NCBI GenBank assembly: GCA_902543295.1
Contig: CACBXW010000001.1
Coordinates: forward strand, 297,959 to 361,958
Length of the DNA stretch: 64,000 nucleotides
Origin: an uncultured Pelagibacteraceae bacterium
Lineage (GTDB): Bacteria; Pseudomonadota; Alphaproteobacteria; Pelagibacterales; Pelagibacteraceae
Direction of reading: 5' to 3'
The notes below the pieces were generated by a model. That model did not search any database and was not told where the DNA came from. It saw only the letters and a program-made list of their open reading frames with translations. The position numbers were made by a program, and so were the translations under genes. Within the stretch, counting starts at the first letter, position 1, and every line of letters starts with the position of its first letter. Shown one piece after another: positions 26,870 to 35,472 of this stretch.

Positions 26870-27588
26870 TGTCATTTAAAAATATAACTTTCATTTTACA
26901 CAAACCTCAATTATCAGAAAATATAGGAGCCTCCGCTCGAGCTTTAAAAAACTTTAATTTTAATAATCTATCAATTGTTAATCCAAAACCCTCCTTTCCA
27001 AATGATAAAATTATTGCAACATCTGTAGGGGCAAAAGATGTTATTAAAAAAGCAAAAGTATATGAAAATTTAGAAACATCGTTAAGTAATTTGGATATAT
27101 TAGTTGCAACATCTGCAAGGTTTAGAAATAAAAATATTAAACATATATCAATAACCGATCTTAATAAAATTAATTACAAAAAAAAGGTTGGTTTTTTATT
27201 TGGATCAGAAGCATCTGGATTATCAAATAATGAAGTTAGTTATGCTGATTATACTTTACAAATTCCAAGTAATAAGAATTTTAGATCTTTAAATTTGTCT
27301 CATAGTCTAATTATAGTAGCTCAAATAGTAAACGGGCTAATTTCAAATAAAAAGTTTTCCTTTGAAAAGTCAAAAAAAATTAAAAGTGCAAATAAGAATG
27401 ACATTCAAAGAATGTTAAATTTGTGCATTAATAATTTAGAAAATAAGAATTTTTTTCACCCACCTGAAAAAAAACCGATCATGATGGAAAATTTAAGAAG
27501 TATTTTCTATAAACTCAATCTTTCAGAAAAAGAAACTCGTATTTTATCGAGTGTATTTGCTGGTTTAAGCAAGGAAAAGGTTGATTGA
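26869..27588 (+). CDS. trmJ: tRNA/rRNA 2'-O-methyltransferase, TrmJ-like
   Basis: A 239-residue SPOUT methyltransferase. The trefoil-knot motifs are NIGASARALKNF near residue 18, LFGSEASGLSNNEV near residue 106, and SLNLSHSLIIVAQIV near residue 142. This arrangement and the C-terminal helical extension fit TrmJ, which methylates position 32 of tRNAs. The ATG at 26869 overlaps the cimA stop (ATGA); an in-frame TTG three bases earlier is less likely. The gene's stop codon lies inside the -35 of the rpsD promoter. Confidence 0.88.
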   Translation: MSFKNITFILHKPQLSENIGASARALKNFNFNNLSIVNPKPSFPNDKIIATSVGAKDVIKKAKVYENLETSLSNLDILVATSARFRNKNIKHISITDLNKINYKKKVGFLFGSEASGLSNNEVSYADYTLQIPSNKNFRSLNLSHSLIIVAQIVNGLISNKKFSFEKSKKIKSANKNDIQRMLNLCINNLENKNFFHPPEKKPIMMENLRSIFYKLNLSEKETRILSSVFAGLSKEKVD

Positions 27589-27612
27589 CAAAACATAACT
27601 TAGGCTTATAAG
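27585..27612 (+). promoter_or_regulatory. Strong rpsD promoter overlapping the trmJ stop codon
   Basis: TTGACA (27585-27590), a perfect -35, is followed after 16 bases by TATAAG (27607-27612), one mismatch from the consensus -10. Expected transcription starts near 27618-27620, only about five bases before the rpsD ATG at 27624, so the transcript would be almost leaderless. Confidence 0.7.
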
Positions 27613-27623
27613 ACCTCATACTA

Positions 27624-28241
27624 ATGACTAAAAGATTAAACTCTAAACATAAAGTAGATAGAAGATTAAAAGTGAACTTGTGGGGGAGACCCAAAAGTCC
27701 CTTTAATACAAGAGCTTATCCTCCAGGACAACATGGACAAACAAAAGCTGGAAAACCTTCAGACTATGGAATTCAACTTCAGGCAAAACAAAAATTAAAA
27801 TCTTATTATGGCAACATGAATGAAAGACAGTTTAGAAATGTTTACAAAAAAGCGATCATGAAAAAAGGTGATACTGCTGAAAACTTAATCGGATTGTTAG
27901 AGAGAAGATTAGATGCTGTAATTTATAGATCAAAGTTATCAAACACTATCTTTTCATCAAGACAGCTCATTAATCATGGTCATGTTAAAGTGAATGGAAA
28001 AAAAGTAAATATTGCGAGTTATCAGGTCAAAGAAGATGATACGATTGAAATTAGAGATAAATCTAAACAACTTGCTCTGATTGATATTGCGCTTGCGAAC
28101 AAGGAAAGAGAAGTCCCGGAATATCTACAGTTAGATGAAAAGAATAAAAAAGTTAAATTTGTAAGAGTTCCAGCTTTCGAAGAGGTTCCTTACCCAGTTG
28201 TGATGGAGCCAAACTTAGTAATTGAATATTACTCTAGATAA
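27624..28241 (+). CDS. rpsD: Ribosomal protein S4
   Basis: A 205-residue primary 16S rRNA-binding protein of the 30S subunit. It shows the S4 N-terminal domain with [19 protein letters not shown] near residues 20-38, and the S4 RNA-binding domain near residues 95-160 ([30 protein letters not shown]). It stands alone, outside the ribosomal operons, with its own strong promoter. Its stop codon abuts the stop codon of the convergent grxD with no bases between. Confidence 0.97.
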   Translation: MTKRLNSKHKVDRRLKVNLWGRPKSPFNTRAYPPGQHGQTKAGKPSDYGIQLQAKQKLKSYYGNMNERQFRNVYKKAIMKKGDTAENLIGLLERRLDAVIYRSKLSNTIFSSRQLINHGHVKVNGKKVNIASYQVKEDDTIEIRDKSKQLALIDIALANKEREVPEYLQLDEKNKKVKFVRVPAFEEVPYPVVMEPNLVIEYYSR

Positions 28242-28580
28242 TTAATTCTTAGCTTTAAAATTTATTCCTTTAGACTCAAAAAGTTTAGCTAGTTCTCCAC
28301 TCTCATACATTTCTTTTACGATATCGCATCCACCAATAAACTCATTTTTAACGTATAATTGAGGAATAGTTGGCCAGTCACTAAATACTTTTATACCTTC
28401 TCTTAGCTTTTGATCTGCTAAAACATTTACACCTTTAAAATTTACTTCAAGAACTTTTAAAATGTTTGATGTAGCCATTGAAAATCCACACTGGGGTGCA
28501 TCAGGTGTACCTTTCATAAAAAGACACACATCGTTATTTTCAATTTCACTTTTTATTAAATCATTTGTTTCTTGTTCCAT
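28242..28580 (-). CDS. grxD: Monothiol glutaredoxin (Grx4/GrxD)
   Basis: A 112-residue monothiol glutaredoxin with the CGFS active site at residues 31-34 (KGTPDAPQCGFS), a TIPQLYVKNEFIGGCDIV glutathione-binding segment, and the normal size. These proteins carry [2Fe-2S] clusters with glutathione and pair with BolA in iron-sulfur delivery or sensing. The bolA gene ends on the base before this gene begins, supporting the pair. It is the last gene of the sfsA-map-pur-bolA-grxD run. Confidence 0.95.
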   Translation of the reverse strand: MEQETNDLIKSEIENNDVCLFMKGTPDAPQCGFSMATSNILKVLEVNFKGVNVLADQKLREGIKVFSDWPTIPQLYVKNEFIGGCDIVKEMYESGELAKLFESKGINFKAKN

Positions 28581-28811
28581 TTAAATTTCCTTTGTTTTAA
28601 TTGCTAAAGCGTGAAGCTCGTTTCCCATTTTACCTTTTAAAGAATTATATACCATTTTGTGTTGTTCTATTTTACTTTTACCTGAAAATTCAGATGATGT
28701 CACTGTAGCAGAATAGTGATTTCCATCACCTGCTAAATCTTGAATTTCAACTTTAGCGTCAGGCAACCCCTCTTTAATTAAACTCTCAATTTCTTTTAAA
28801 TCCATTGCCAT
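28581..28811 (-). CDS. bolA: BolA family protein
   Basis: A 76-residue BolA-like protein with GDGNHYSATVTSSEF near residue 29 and the conserved HKMVYNSLKGKMGNELHALAIKT at the C-terminus, which contains the family's invariant histidine. It forms heterodimers with monothiol glutaredoxins around an iron-sulfur cluster. It overlaps the end of purL by one base and abuts grxD, so the two partners are made from the same message. Confidence 0.93.
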   Translation of the reverse strand: MAMDLKEIESLIKEGLPDAKVEIQDLAGDGNHYSATVTSSEFSGKSKIEQHKMVYNSLKGKMGNELHALAIKTKEI

Positions 28812-31003
28812 TAGCTATCCATATACTTCTTTAACCAATATTTATGTGCATCTGCCAATTCTTCAATAGGCAAATTGATGTCATCTTTATATTCGATGGA
28901 TTGTCCATTAACTGTCCCTAATTCATCGAAATGTACAGAGTATTTGTTTAAAATATCATTTACTTTCTTCAAACTATCTTTAGGTATTTCGATAATATAA
29001 CGAGCCTGATCTTCACCAAAAAAATATTCATATTTATTTGTTAAACCCTTAAGTGTATTAATTTTTATTCCTTTTTTTCCTTTAATACACATTTTCGATA
29101 CTGCTGTTAAAATTCCTCCTAATGATACATCGTGACAACTCATAATAAGATTTTTTCTAGATAATTCTAATACAGTCTCACCAATGTTTTTTTCATTAAA
29201 TAAATTAACGGTTGGTGGAGGACCTTTTTTTTCATTTAAAAGCTCTCTTGCAAAAATACTTTGATCTAAATGCCCATCGGTTTTACCAATTACATAAACT
29301 AAGTTTCCTTCAGTTTTAAAATCCATAGTAAGCATTTGTTGATAGTCAGGGATTAGTCCTACACCTCCAATTGTCGGTGTAGGCTTTATGCCTTTATCTT
29401 TTGTTTCGTTATAAAACGAAACATTTCCAGATACGACTGGAAAATCTAGATACTTACTTGCTTCTGATATTCCTTCAACACATTCTACGAATTCACCCAT
29501 ATTTTTTTCTTTTTCTGGATTTCCAAAGTTTAAACAATTTGTAATAGCAATAGGTTTAGCTCCAACCGAAATAAGATTTCTATAACTCTCACAAACTATT
29601 TGTTTTCCTCCAGTTAATGGATGCGAGAAACAATATAATGCGGATGAGTCTACTGATGCTGCTACCGCTTTATTAGTACCATGAACTCTTACAACACCAG
29701 CATCACCTCCAGGTTTTTGAATTGTATCACCCATTACTGTGTGGTCGTATTGATCCCATATCCATTTTTTATCTGAAATATTTGAATTACTTAAAATCTT
29801 CTTTAGACAATCTGATAGTTTTAATGATTTAAATTCATCTTTATCAAATTTTAGTTTTTGTGGTAATTTAGTTTTTTTCCAAGGACGATCATAAATTGGG
29901 GCATTTTCAGCGAGTAGATCAATTGGTATTTCGGCAACTTTTTTACTATCAAATATTAATTCTATTTTTTTTGAATTTGTTGTTTTACCTATAACAGCAA
30001 AATCTAGGTTCCATTTATCAAATATTTTCTTTGCGTGTTCTTCTTTTCCTTTTTCAAGAACTATAAGCATTCTTTCTTGACTTTCAGACAACATTATTTC
30101 GTATGGAGTCATTTTTTCTTCCCTACAAGGAACCTCGCTAAGATTTAATTCAATACCAAGATTTCCTTTTGATGCCATTTCCACACTAGAGGAAGTTAAT
30201 CCTGCTGCACCCATATCTTGAATTGCAATAATTGAATTGTCAGCCATTAATTCTAAGCATGCTTCAAGTAATAGTTTTTCTGTAAATGGATCTCCAACTT
30301 GAACTGTTGGTTTTTTTTCTTCAATTTTATCATCGAATGTTGCTGAAGCCATACTGGCACCATGAATTCCATCTCTTCCAGTTTTTGAACCGACATATAT
30401 TACTGGTTTATCTAATCCAGCTGCTTTTGAGTAAAAAATCTTATTTTTATTTACTAAACCAAGAGTCATGGCATTTACTAATATATTGCCATTGTAAGAC
30501 TCATCGAAAGTTGTTTGACCAGCAATTGTTGGAACACCAATACAATTTCCATATCCGCCTATCCCTTTAACAACTCCTCTTAATAGGTTTCTTGTTTTTT
30601 TATGTTGTGGTGAACCAAAATGAATTGAATTAAGATTTGCTATTGGTCTTGCGCCCATTGTAAATACATCCCTCATGATACCACCAACTCCAGTTGCTGC
30701 ACCTTGATATGGTTCAATAAACGAAGGGTGATTGTGACTTTCAATTTTAAATACAATTGCATCGTCATCTCCAATATCAATAACACCGGCATTTTCTCCT
30801 GGTCCTTGAATGACTTCTTTTCCTTTAGTGTGCATTTTTTTTAAATGTTTCCTAGAAGACTTATAGGAGCAATGTTCGTTCCACATTGCAGAAAATATTG
30901 CAAGTTCAGTTAAATTAGGTATTCTCTTAAGAAGTTCACATATTTTAGAAAACTCTTCTTTTTTTAATCCGTGCTCTATTGCAACTGCTTCTGTGACTTC
31001 CAT
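28811..31003 (-). CDS. purL: Phosphoribosylformylglycinamidine synthase subunit PurL
   Basis: A 730-residue small-type PurL, the synthase subunit that works with PurQ (glutaminase) and PurS. Signatures include EHCSYKSSRKHLK near residue 43, IESHNHPSFIEPYQGAATGVGG near residue 86, MGARPIANLNS, and the second-half GDAGVVRVHGTNKAVA. It lacks the fused PurS-like and glutaminase parts of the 1,300-residue gammaproteobacterial enzyme, consistent with purS and purQ immediately upstream. It overlaps both neighbours by one base. Confidence 0.97.
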   Translation of the reverse strand: MEVTEAVAIEHGLKKEEFSKICELLKRIPNLTELAIFSAMWNEHCSYKSSRKHLKKMHTKGKEVIQGPGENAGVIDIGDDDAIVFKIESHNHPSFIEPYQGAATGVGGIMRDVFTMGARPIANLNSIHFGSPQHKKTRNLLRGVVKGIGGYGNCIGVPTIAGQTTFDESYNGNILVNAMTLGLVNKNKIFYSKAAGLDKPVIYVGSKTGRDGIHGASMASATFDDKIEEKKPTVQVGDPFTEKLLLEACLELMADNSIIAIQDMGAAGLTSSSVEMASKGNLGIELNLSEVPCREEKMTPYEIMLSESQERMLIVLEKGKEEHAKKIFDKWNLDFAVIGKTTNSKKIELIFDSKKVAEIPIDLLAENAPIYDRPWKKTKLPQKLKFDKDEFKSLKLSDCLKKILSNSNISDKKWIWDQYDHTVMGDTIQKPGGDAGVVRVHGTNKAVAASVDSSALYCFSHPLTGGKQIVCESYRNLISVGAKPIAITNCLNFGNPEKEKNMGEFVECVEGISEASKYLDFPVVSGNVSFYNETKDKGIKPTPTIGGVGLIPDYQQMLTMDFKTEGNLVYVIGKTDGHLDQSIFARELLNEKKGPPPTVNLFNEKNIGETVLELSRKNLIMSCHDVSLGGILTAVSKMCIKGKKGIKINTLKGLTNKYEYFFGEDQARYIIEIPKDSLKKVNDILNKYSVHFDELGTVNGQSIEYKDDINLPIEELADAHKYWLKKYMDS

Positions 31004-31686
31004 TATTTAAAATTATCTAAAATATTTTTGAAAAATAATGAACCATCTTCACCTGATAAATATTTGTCTATCATTCTTTCAGGATGAGGCATCATTCCCA
31101 ACACATTTTTATTTTTATTAAATATTCCAGCTATATTTTTTATCGCTCCGTTAGGATTAGTTGCTTCATTTTCTGTTCCATCTACTCCACAATACGTTAC
31201 AGCTATTTGACTATTATCCTCTAATGATTTTAATTCATCATCACTACAAAAGTAATTTCCTTCATTGTGGGCAATATGAAGTTCTAAAAGATCTTTTTTT
31301 AAATCTTTAAAATATTTATTTTGTTTATCTTTAACTTTTACATAAACATTGCTACATATAAAATTTAGAAACTTATTTTGTTGTAAAATTCCATTTAGTA
31401 GGCCAGTTTCAGTTAAGATTTGAAATCCATTACAAATACCTAATACCAAACCTCCAGAATTAGCAAAATCAATCACTGATTTTATAATTTTTGATTTAGA
31501 AGCAATGCTTCCACATCTTAAGTAGTCACCGTAAGAAAAGCCACCTGGCAATACTATTAAATCTGACTTTGGAATAGATTGATCATTGTGCCAAACCATT
31601 TGATTTTTAAAACCAAATTTTTTTAGAGCTACATCCATGTCTCTATCACAATTTGATCCTGGAAAAATAATAACTGATGATCTCAT
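31003..31686 (-). CDS. purQ: Phosphoribosylformylglycinamidine synthase subunit PurQ
   Basis: A 227-residue class I glutamine amidotransferase that feeds ammonia to PurL. It opens SSVIIFPGSNCDRDMDVA; the catalytic cysteine is in LVLGICNGFQILTE near residue 86, and the His/Glu pair is in MMPHPERM near the C-terminus. It lies between purS and purL in the order needed to form the three-protein FGAR amidotransferase. Confidence 0.97.
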   Translation of the reverse strand: MRSSVIIFPGSNCDRDMDVALKKFGFKNQMVWHNDQSIPKSDLIVLPGGFSYGDYLRCGSIASKSKIIKSVIDFANSGGLVLGICNGFQILTETGLLNGILQQNKFLNFICSNVYVKVKDKQNKYFKDLKKDLLELHIAHNEGNYFCSDDELKSLEDNSQIAVTYCGVDGTENEATNPNGAIKNIAGIFNKNKNVLGMMPHPERMIDKYLSGEDGSLFFKNILDNFK

Positions 31687-31689
31687 TTA

Positions 31690-31923
31690 TTAAACTATTT
31701 TGTAATCCTCAATAACAAGATTAGCCAATAGCTTTTTACACATATCATCTACTAAAGACTTTGCTTTTTTTTCATCTTTCTCTTTAACTTCAATTTCAAA
31801 ATATTTACCTTGTCTTACATCTTCTACATTTCCAAAGTTCATTCCATTAAGTGTTTGTTGAATAGCCTTTCCCTGAGGATCTAAAACTCCATTTTTAAGA
31901 GTTACAATTACTTTAATTTTCAT
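31690..31923 (-). CDS. purS: Phosphoribosylformylglycinamidine synthase subunit PurS
   Basis: A 77-residue PurS. The family pattern VTLKNGVLDPQGKAIQQTLNGMNF starts near residue 7, with VRQGKYFEI and the closing NLVIEDYKI. PurS dimers bridge PurL and PurQ. It overlaps purC by one base and precedes purQ by three bases. Confidence 0.95.
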   Translation of the reverse strand: MKIKVIVTLKNGVLDPQGKAIQQTLNGMNFGNVEDVRQGKYFEIEVKEKDEKKAKSLVDDMCKKLLANLVIEDYKIV

Positions 31924-32708
31924 TACTTCTTTTTAATCTTTACTGCTTGTGGTTTGGTGTATTTTAATGGTCTTATATTTGATTGTTCATGAAGTATATC
32001 TAATCTTCTTGCAACTTCTTGATAAGCCTCAATTAAATTACCAAGGCCTTTTCTAAATCTATCTTTATCTAATTTTTTATCACTATTTGCATCCCATAGT
32101 CTGCAGGTATCTGGACTTATTTCATCTGCGAGCATGATCTCTTTTTTTCCGTTTTTCTCATATCTTCCAAATTCTACTTTAAAATCTACAAGTTTAATTC
32201 CAACACCTCTAAACATCCCTTGAAGAAAGTCGTTAATTCTGTTTAATTCTTTGTTTATTAAGTTTAATTCATCTTTTTCCATCCACTTAAAAGCTAAGAT
32301 ATGTTCAGTACTTACTAGAGGATCACCCAAGTCATCATCTTTTAAGCAATACTCTATTAATGGATTATCTAAGATTGTCCCATCTTCAATACCCAATCTT
32401 TTTGTTAATGATCCAGTTGCAATATTTCTTACAATAAATTCAATAGGTATAATTTCAACATGCTGAACGAGTTGTTCTCTCATATTTAAACGTTTTACTA
32501 AATGATTTTTGATACCAACATGGTTTAATTGAGTTAATATATGTTCAGATATTCTATTATTTAAAATTCCTTTTCCATCCATAACTGCTTTTTTTTGATT
32601 ATTAAATGCAGTTGCGTCATCTTTAAAATGCTGGATAACATATTTTTTATCATTACTTGCAAAAATTATTTTTGCTTTACCTTCGTACAATTTTTTTCCT
32701 TTTTTCAT
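31923..32708 (-). CDS. purC: SAICAR synthetase
   Basis: A 261-residue phosphoribosylaminoimidazole-succinocarboxamide synthase. It begins KKGKKLYEGKAKIIF and carries FKDDATAFNNQKKA, the signature VEIIPIEFIVRNIATGSLTKR near residue 84, and LADEISPDTCRLWD near residue 191. It ligates aspartate to CAIR. One-base overlaps join it to purB before and purS after. Confidence 0.97.
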   Translation of the reverse strand: MKKGKKLYEGKAKIIFASNDKKYVIQHFKDDATAFNNQKKAVMDGKGILNNRISEHILTQLNHVGIKNHLVKRLNMREQLVQHVEIIPIEFIVRNIATGSLTKRLGIEDGTILDNPLIEYCLKDDDLGDPLVSTEHILAFKWMEKDELNLINKELNRINDFLQGMFRGVGIKLVDFKVEFGRYEKNGKKEIMLADEISPDTCRLWDANSDKKLDKDRFRKGLGNLIEAYQEVARRLDILHEQSNIRPLKYTKPQAVKIKKK

Positions 32709-34000
32709 TATTTAAATACTCTTTTAAATATATAATTTACATTTTTTAAATGTTTGTCATATGTAAAGATTTTATCTAATCTTTTTTCACTTATTTTACT
32801 AGTGATCGATTTATCACTTTTCAAAAGTGTTAACAGGTTTGTATTCTTTGCAAAACTAGCTTTTGCATGAGACTGAACCAATCTATACGCTTTCTCTCTA
32901 GCGATGCCTGATTTAGTAAGTTCTAACATTACCTCTTGAGAAAAAACAAGACCTCTTGTTAGGTTTAAATTTTTTATCATCATTTTTGGATAAACAATCA
33001 TTTTCTCTAAAATTCCTGACAGTCTAACTAAAGCAAAATCTAAAGTTATGTTTGCGTCTGGACCAATATTTCTTTCAACACTAGAATGAGAAATATCTCT
33101 TTCATGCCACAAAGAAATATTTTCTAAAGCTGGAATTACATAGCTTCTCACCATTCTTGCAAGTCCTGTAAGATTTTCACTTAATATTGGATTTTTTTTA
33201 TGAGGCATTGCAGAAGAACCTTTTTGATCCTTTGAAAAGTATTCCTGTAATTCATAAACTTCAGATCTTTGCATATGTCTTATTTCTGTAGCTACTCTTT
33301 CAACAGATCCAGCGATAATCCCTAGAACTGCAAAATAATGTGCGTGCCTATCTCTTGGTATTATTTGAGTTGAAATTGGCTCAGCCTTTAATTTTAATTT
33401 TTTTGCAACATAAGCTTCGACTTTTGGATTTATATTTGCAAACGTTCCTACAGCTCCTGAAATTGCGCATGTTGATACATTTTCTATTGCATCTTTTAAT
33501 CTTAATTTATTTCTTTTAAATTCTTCATAAAATGAAGCTAATTTAAGTCCAAAAGTAATTGGTTCCGCATGAATTCCATGACTTCTTCCTATACATGGAG
33601 TTAACTTATACTTTTTTGCCTGTTTTTTTAGAACAGATAAAATTTTATCAATATCTCTTAATAAAATGTTTCCTGATTGGACTAATTGAACATTTAAAGT
33701 TGTATCTAAAACATCAGATGAGGTCATTCCTTGATGAAGGTATCTTGCTTTAAGACCAGCTTGTTCTGTAATTGATGTTAAAAAAGCAATTACATCATGC
33801 TTAACTTTTGACTCTATATCATGAATTCTTTTAACTTTGATTTTACCTTTTTTTTTTACTAATGAAGCAACTCCTTTAGGAATAATTTTATATTTTTCCA
33901 TTGCCTCAGCTGCAGCAATTTCTACATCTAGCCAAATTTTATATTTGTTTTCTTCAGACCAAATACTGACAAGTTCTTTTCTAGAATATCTTGATATCAT
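32708..34000 (-). CDS. purB: Adenylosuccinate lyase
   Basis: A 430-residue member of the fumarase/aspartase superfamily acting at two steps of purine synthesis. Visible motifs are YLHQGMTSSDVLDT near residue 85, CIGRSHGIHAEPITFG near residue 137, and the mobile signature loop SSAMPHKKNPILSENL near residue 260. Its length is typical for bacterial PurB. It overlaps purC and map by one base each. Confidence 0.97.
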   Translation of the reverse strand: MISRYSRKELVSIWSEENKYKIWLDVEIAAAEAMEKYKIIPKGVASLVKKKGKIKVKRIHDIESKVKHDVIAFLTSITEQAGLKARYLHQGMTSSDVLDTTLNVQLVQSGNILLRDIDKILSVLKKQAKKYKLTPCIGRSHGIHAEPITFGLKLASFYEEFKRNKLRLKDAIENVSTCAISGAVGTFANINPKVEAYVAKKLKLKAEPISTQIIPRDRHAHYFAVLGIIAGSVERVATEIRHMQRSEVYELQEYFSKDQKGSSAMPHKKNPILSENLTGLARMVRSYVIPALENISLWHERDISHSSVERNIGPDANITLDFALVRLSGILEKMIVYPKMMIKNLNLTRGLVFSQEVMLELTKSGIAREKAYRLVQSHAKASFAKNTNLLTLLKSDKSITSKISEKRLDKIFTYDKHLKNVNYIFKRVFK

Positions 34001-34770
34001 TAATTATATGGGGGCCTCGTATAACCTTTAACAGATTCTGTGAAAATTTCATATGAATCTTCTGTGATACCAACAGTATGCTCAAATTGTGCTGATAATG
34101 ATTTATCTTTAGTTACTGCAGTCCACCCATCATTTAAAACTTTTGTGTCATATTTTCCATAATTTATCATTGGTTCAATAGTAAAAGTCATTCCAGGAGT
34201 TAATTCTTTACCAATATTCTTAGATCCATAATGAAGTATATTAGGAGGTTCATGAAATACATTACTTATTCCGTGACCACAAAAATCTCTTACAACTGAA
34301 TAACCTTTGCTTTCAACATAAGATTGAATTTCAAATCCTATATCACCAAGTTTTTTACCTGGTTGTAAAATTGATATTGCTTTCATTAATGAGTCATAAG
34401 TTGCTTCGATTAAATTTTTTGCCTTAACAGGTACATTTCCAATTTCATACATTCTGCTTGTATCCCCATAATAATTATCCACGACTGCTGTTACATCAAC
34501 ATTAACCGCATCTCCATCTTCCAAAATTCTATTAGAAGGTATTCCATGACAAACCACATGATTTAAAGATGTACAAAGTGATTTTTCAAATCCTCGATAA
34601 AATAATGGGGCTGAATAACCTCCATTATCTTTTATAAATTCATAACCTAATTTATCTATCTTATCTGTTGATACTCCTGGTTTAATATAATCTGTAAGCA
34701 TATCTAAAGTTTTAGATGCAAGCTTTCCAGCAACTCTCATCTTTTCAAATTTTTCTTTATAATCAATCAT
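34000..34770 (-). CDS. map: Methionine aminopeptidase, type I
   Basis: A 256-residue enzyme that removes the initiator methionine from new proteins. The substrate-binding histidine is in NHVVCHGIPS. Metal ligands are Asp in VNVDVTAVV and YGDTSRMY, His in CGHGISNVFHEPPN, Glu in TIEPMI and Glu in FEHTVGI. It overlaps sfsA by eight bases and purB by one, placing a housekeeping peptidase inside the purine operon. Confidence 0.96.
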   Translation of the reverse strand: MIDYKEKFEKMRVAGKLASKTLDMLTDYIKPGVSTDKIDKLGYEFIKDNGGYSAPLFYRGFEKSLCTSLNHVVCHGIPSNRILEDGDAVNVDVTAVVDNYYGDTSRMYEIGNVPVKAKNLIEATYDSLMKAISILQPGKKLGDIGFEIQSYVESKGYSVVRDFCGHGISNVFHEPPNILHYGSKNIGKELTPGMTFTIEPMINYGKYDTKVLNDGWTAVTKDKSLSAQFEHTVGITEDSYEIFTESVKGYTRPPYN

Positions 34771-35449
34771 CTAAAATATTAATTTTTTTTTCAATTTTAA
34801 TTTCTTCAGAACTTAATTTACATCTATAAGCGAGAAATTTTACTCCTGCTTTTTTTGCATTTTTGTAGTTTTCAAAATAAATATGGTCAATATCTTTTGC
34901 AATTCTGAAATTATTTATATTTTGAATTTGCGTTAAAAATAAGACATACGGCTTATATCCCTTTTTAATTGATTTAATTAACATATTTAGATGTTTTGTT
35001 CCTCTTGATGTTACTGCATCAGGAAATTCTGCAACATCTTTTTCTCTAAATAATGTTACATTTTTAACTTCTATTAAATTATTATCACATAAAAAGTCAA
35101 ATCTTGTATCATCACTGAATTTAAATTCTGGTTTAATATTTTTAATAGTTTTAAATTCTGATATTAATTTATTTTCTAATCCGTGATTAACGATTTTGTT
35201 AGCTCTATGAGTATTTACTCCAACGTATCTTTTTTTTGCTTTAATAATTTCTAATGTAAATTTTAGTTTTCTTTTTGGATCATCATGTTCTGACACTAAT
35301 ACCTCATTACCTTCATCTAATAGACCCTGCATAGATCCAGTGTTAGGACAATGTGCCGTTATAATCTTGTTATTTACTTTTATATCGGTGAAAAATCTTT
35401 TATATCTTTTTAATAATTTTCCTTTAATAAGGCTATTTGTAAATTTCAT
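34763..35449 (-). CDS. sfsA: SfsA family protein (DNA/RNA nuclease SfsA)
   Basis: A 228-residue SfsA protein with LLKRYKRFFTDIKV at the start, HCPNTGSMQGLLDEG near residue 34, GVNTHRANKIV, and RFDFLCDNNLIEVKNVTL followed by FPDAVTSRGTKHL, which forms a PD-(D/E)xK-like core. The family was named for sugar fermentation stimulation, and its physiological role is unclear. It is the first gene of the minus-strand operon. The ATG is firmly placed by homology and lies only 22 bases from the start of the divergent CinA-like gene. Confidence 0.92.
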   Translation of the reverse strand: MKFTNSLIKGKLLKRYKRFFTDIKVNNKIITAHCPNTGSMQGLLDEGNEVLVSEHDDPKRKLKFTLEIIKAKKRYVGVNTHRANKIVNHGLENKLISEFKTIKNIKPEFKFSDDTRFDFLCDNNLIEVKNVTLFREKDVAEFPDAVTSRGTKHLNMLIKSIKKGYKPYVLFLTQIQNINNFRIAKDIDHIYFENYKNAKKAGVKFLAYRCKLSSEEIKIEKKINILDD

Positions 35450-35472
35450 ATAAATTTACTTATATTTACATA
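35437..35472. promoter_or_regulatory. Overlapping divergent promoters of sfsA and the CinA-like gene
   Basis: Plus strand: TTGTAA (35437-35442), an 18-base spacer and TATATT (35461-35466), giving a start at or next to the ATG at 35472. Minus strand: TATAAG read from 35464 to 35459, giving a start three or four bases before the sfsA ATG. The two -10 elements share four base pairs, so the polymerases would compete. No ribosome site fits in either leader. Confidence 0.5.

Noticed and set aside
30286..30570. Leu-rich plus-strand open frame inside purL
   Set aside because: Antisense shadow of purL without a ribosome site or recognisable domain.
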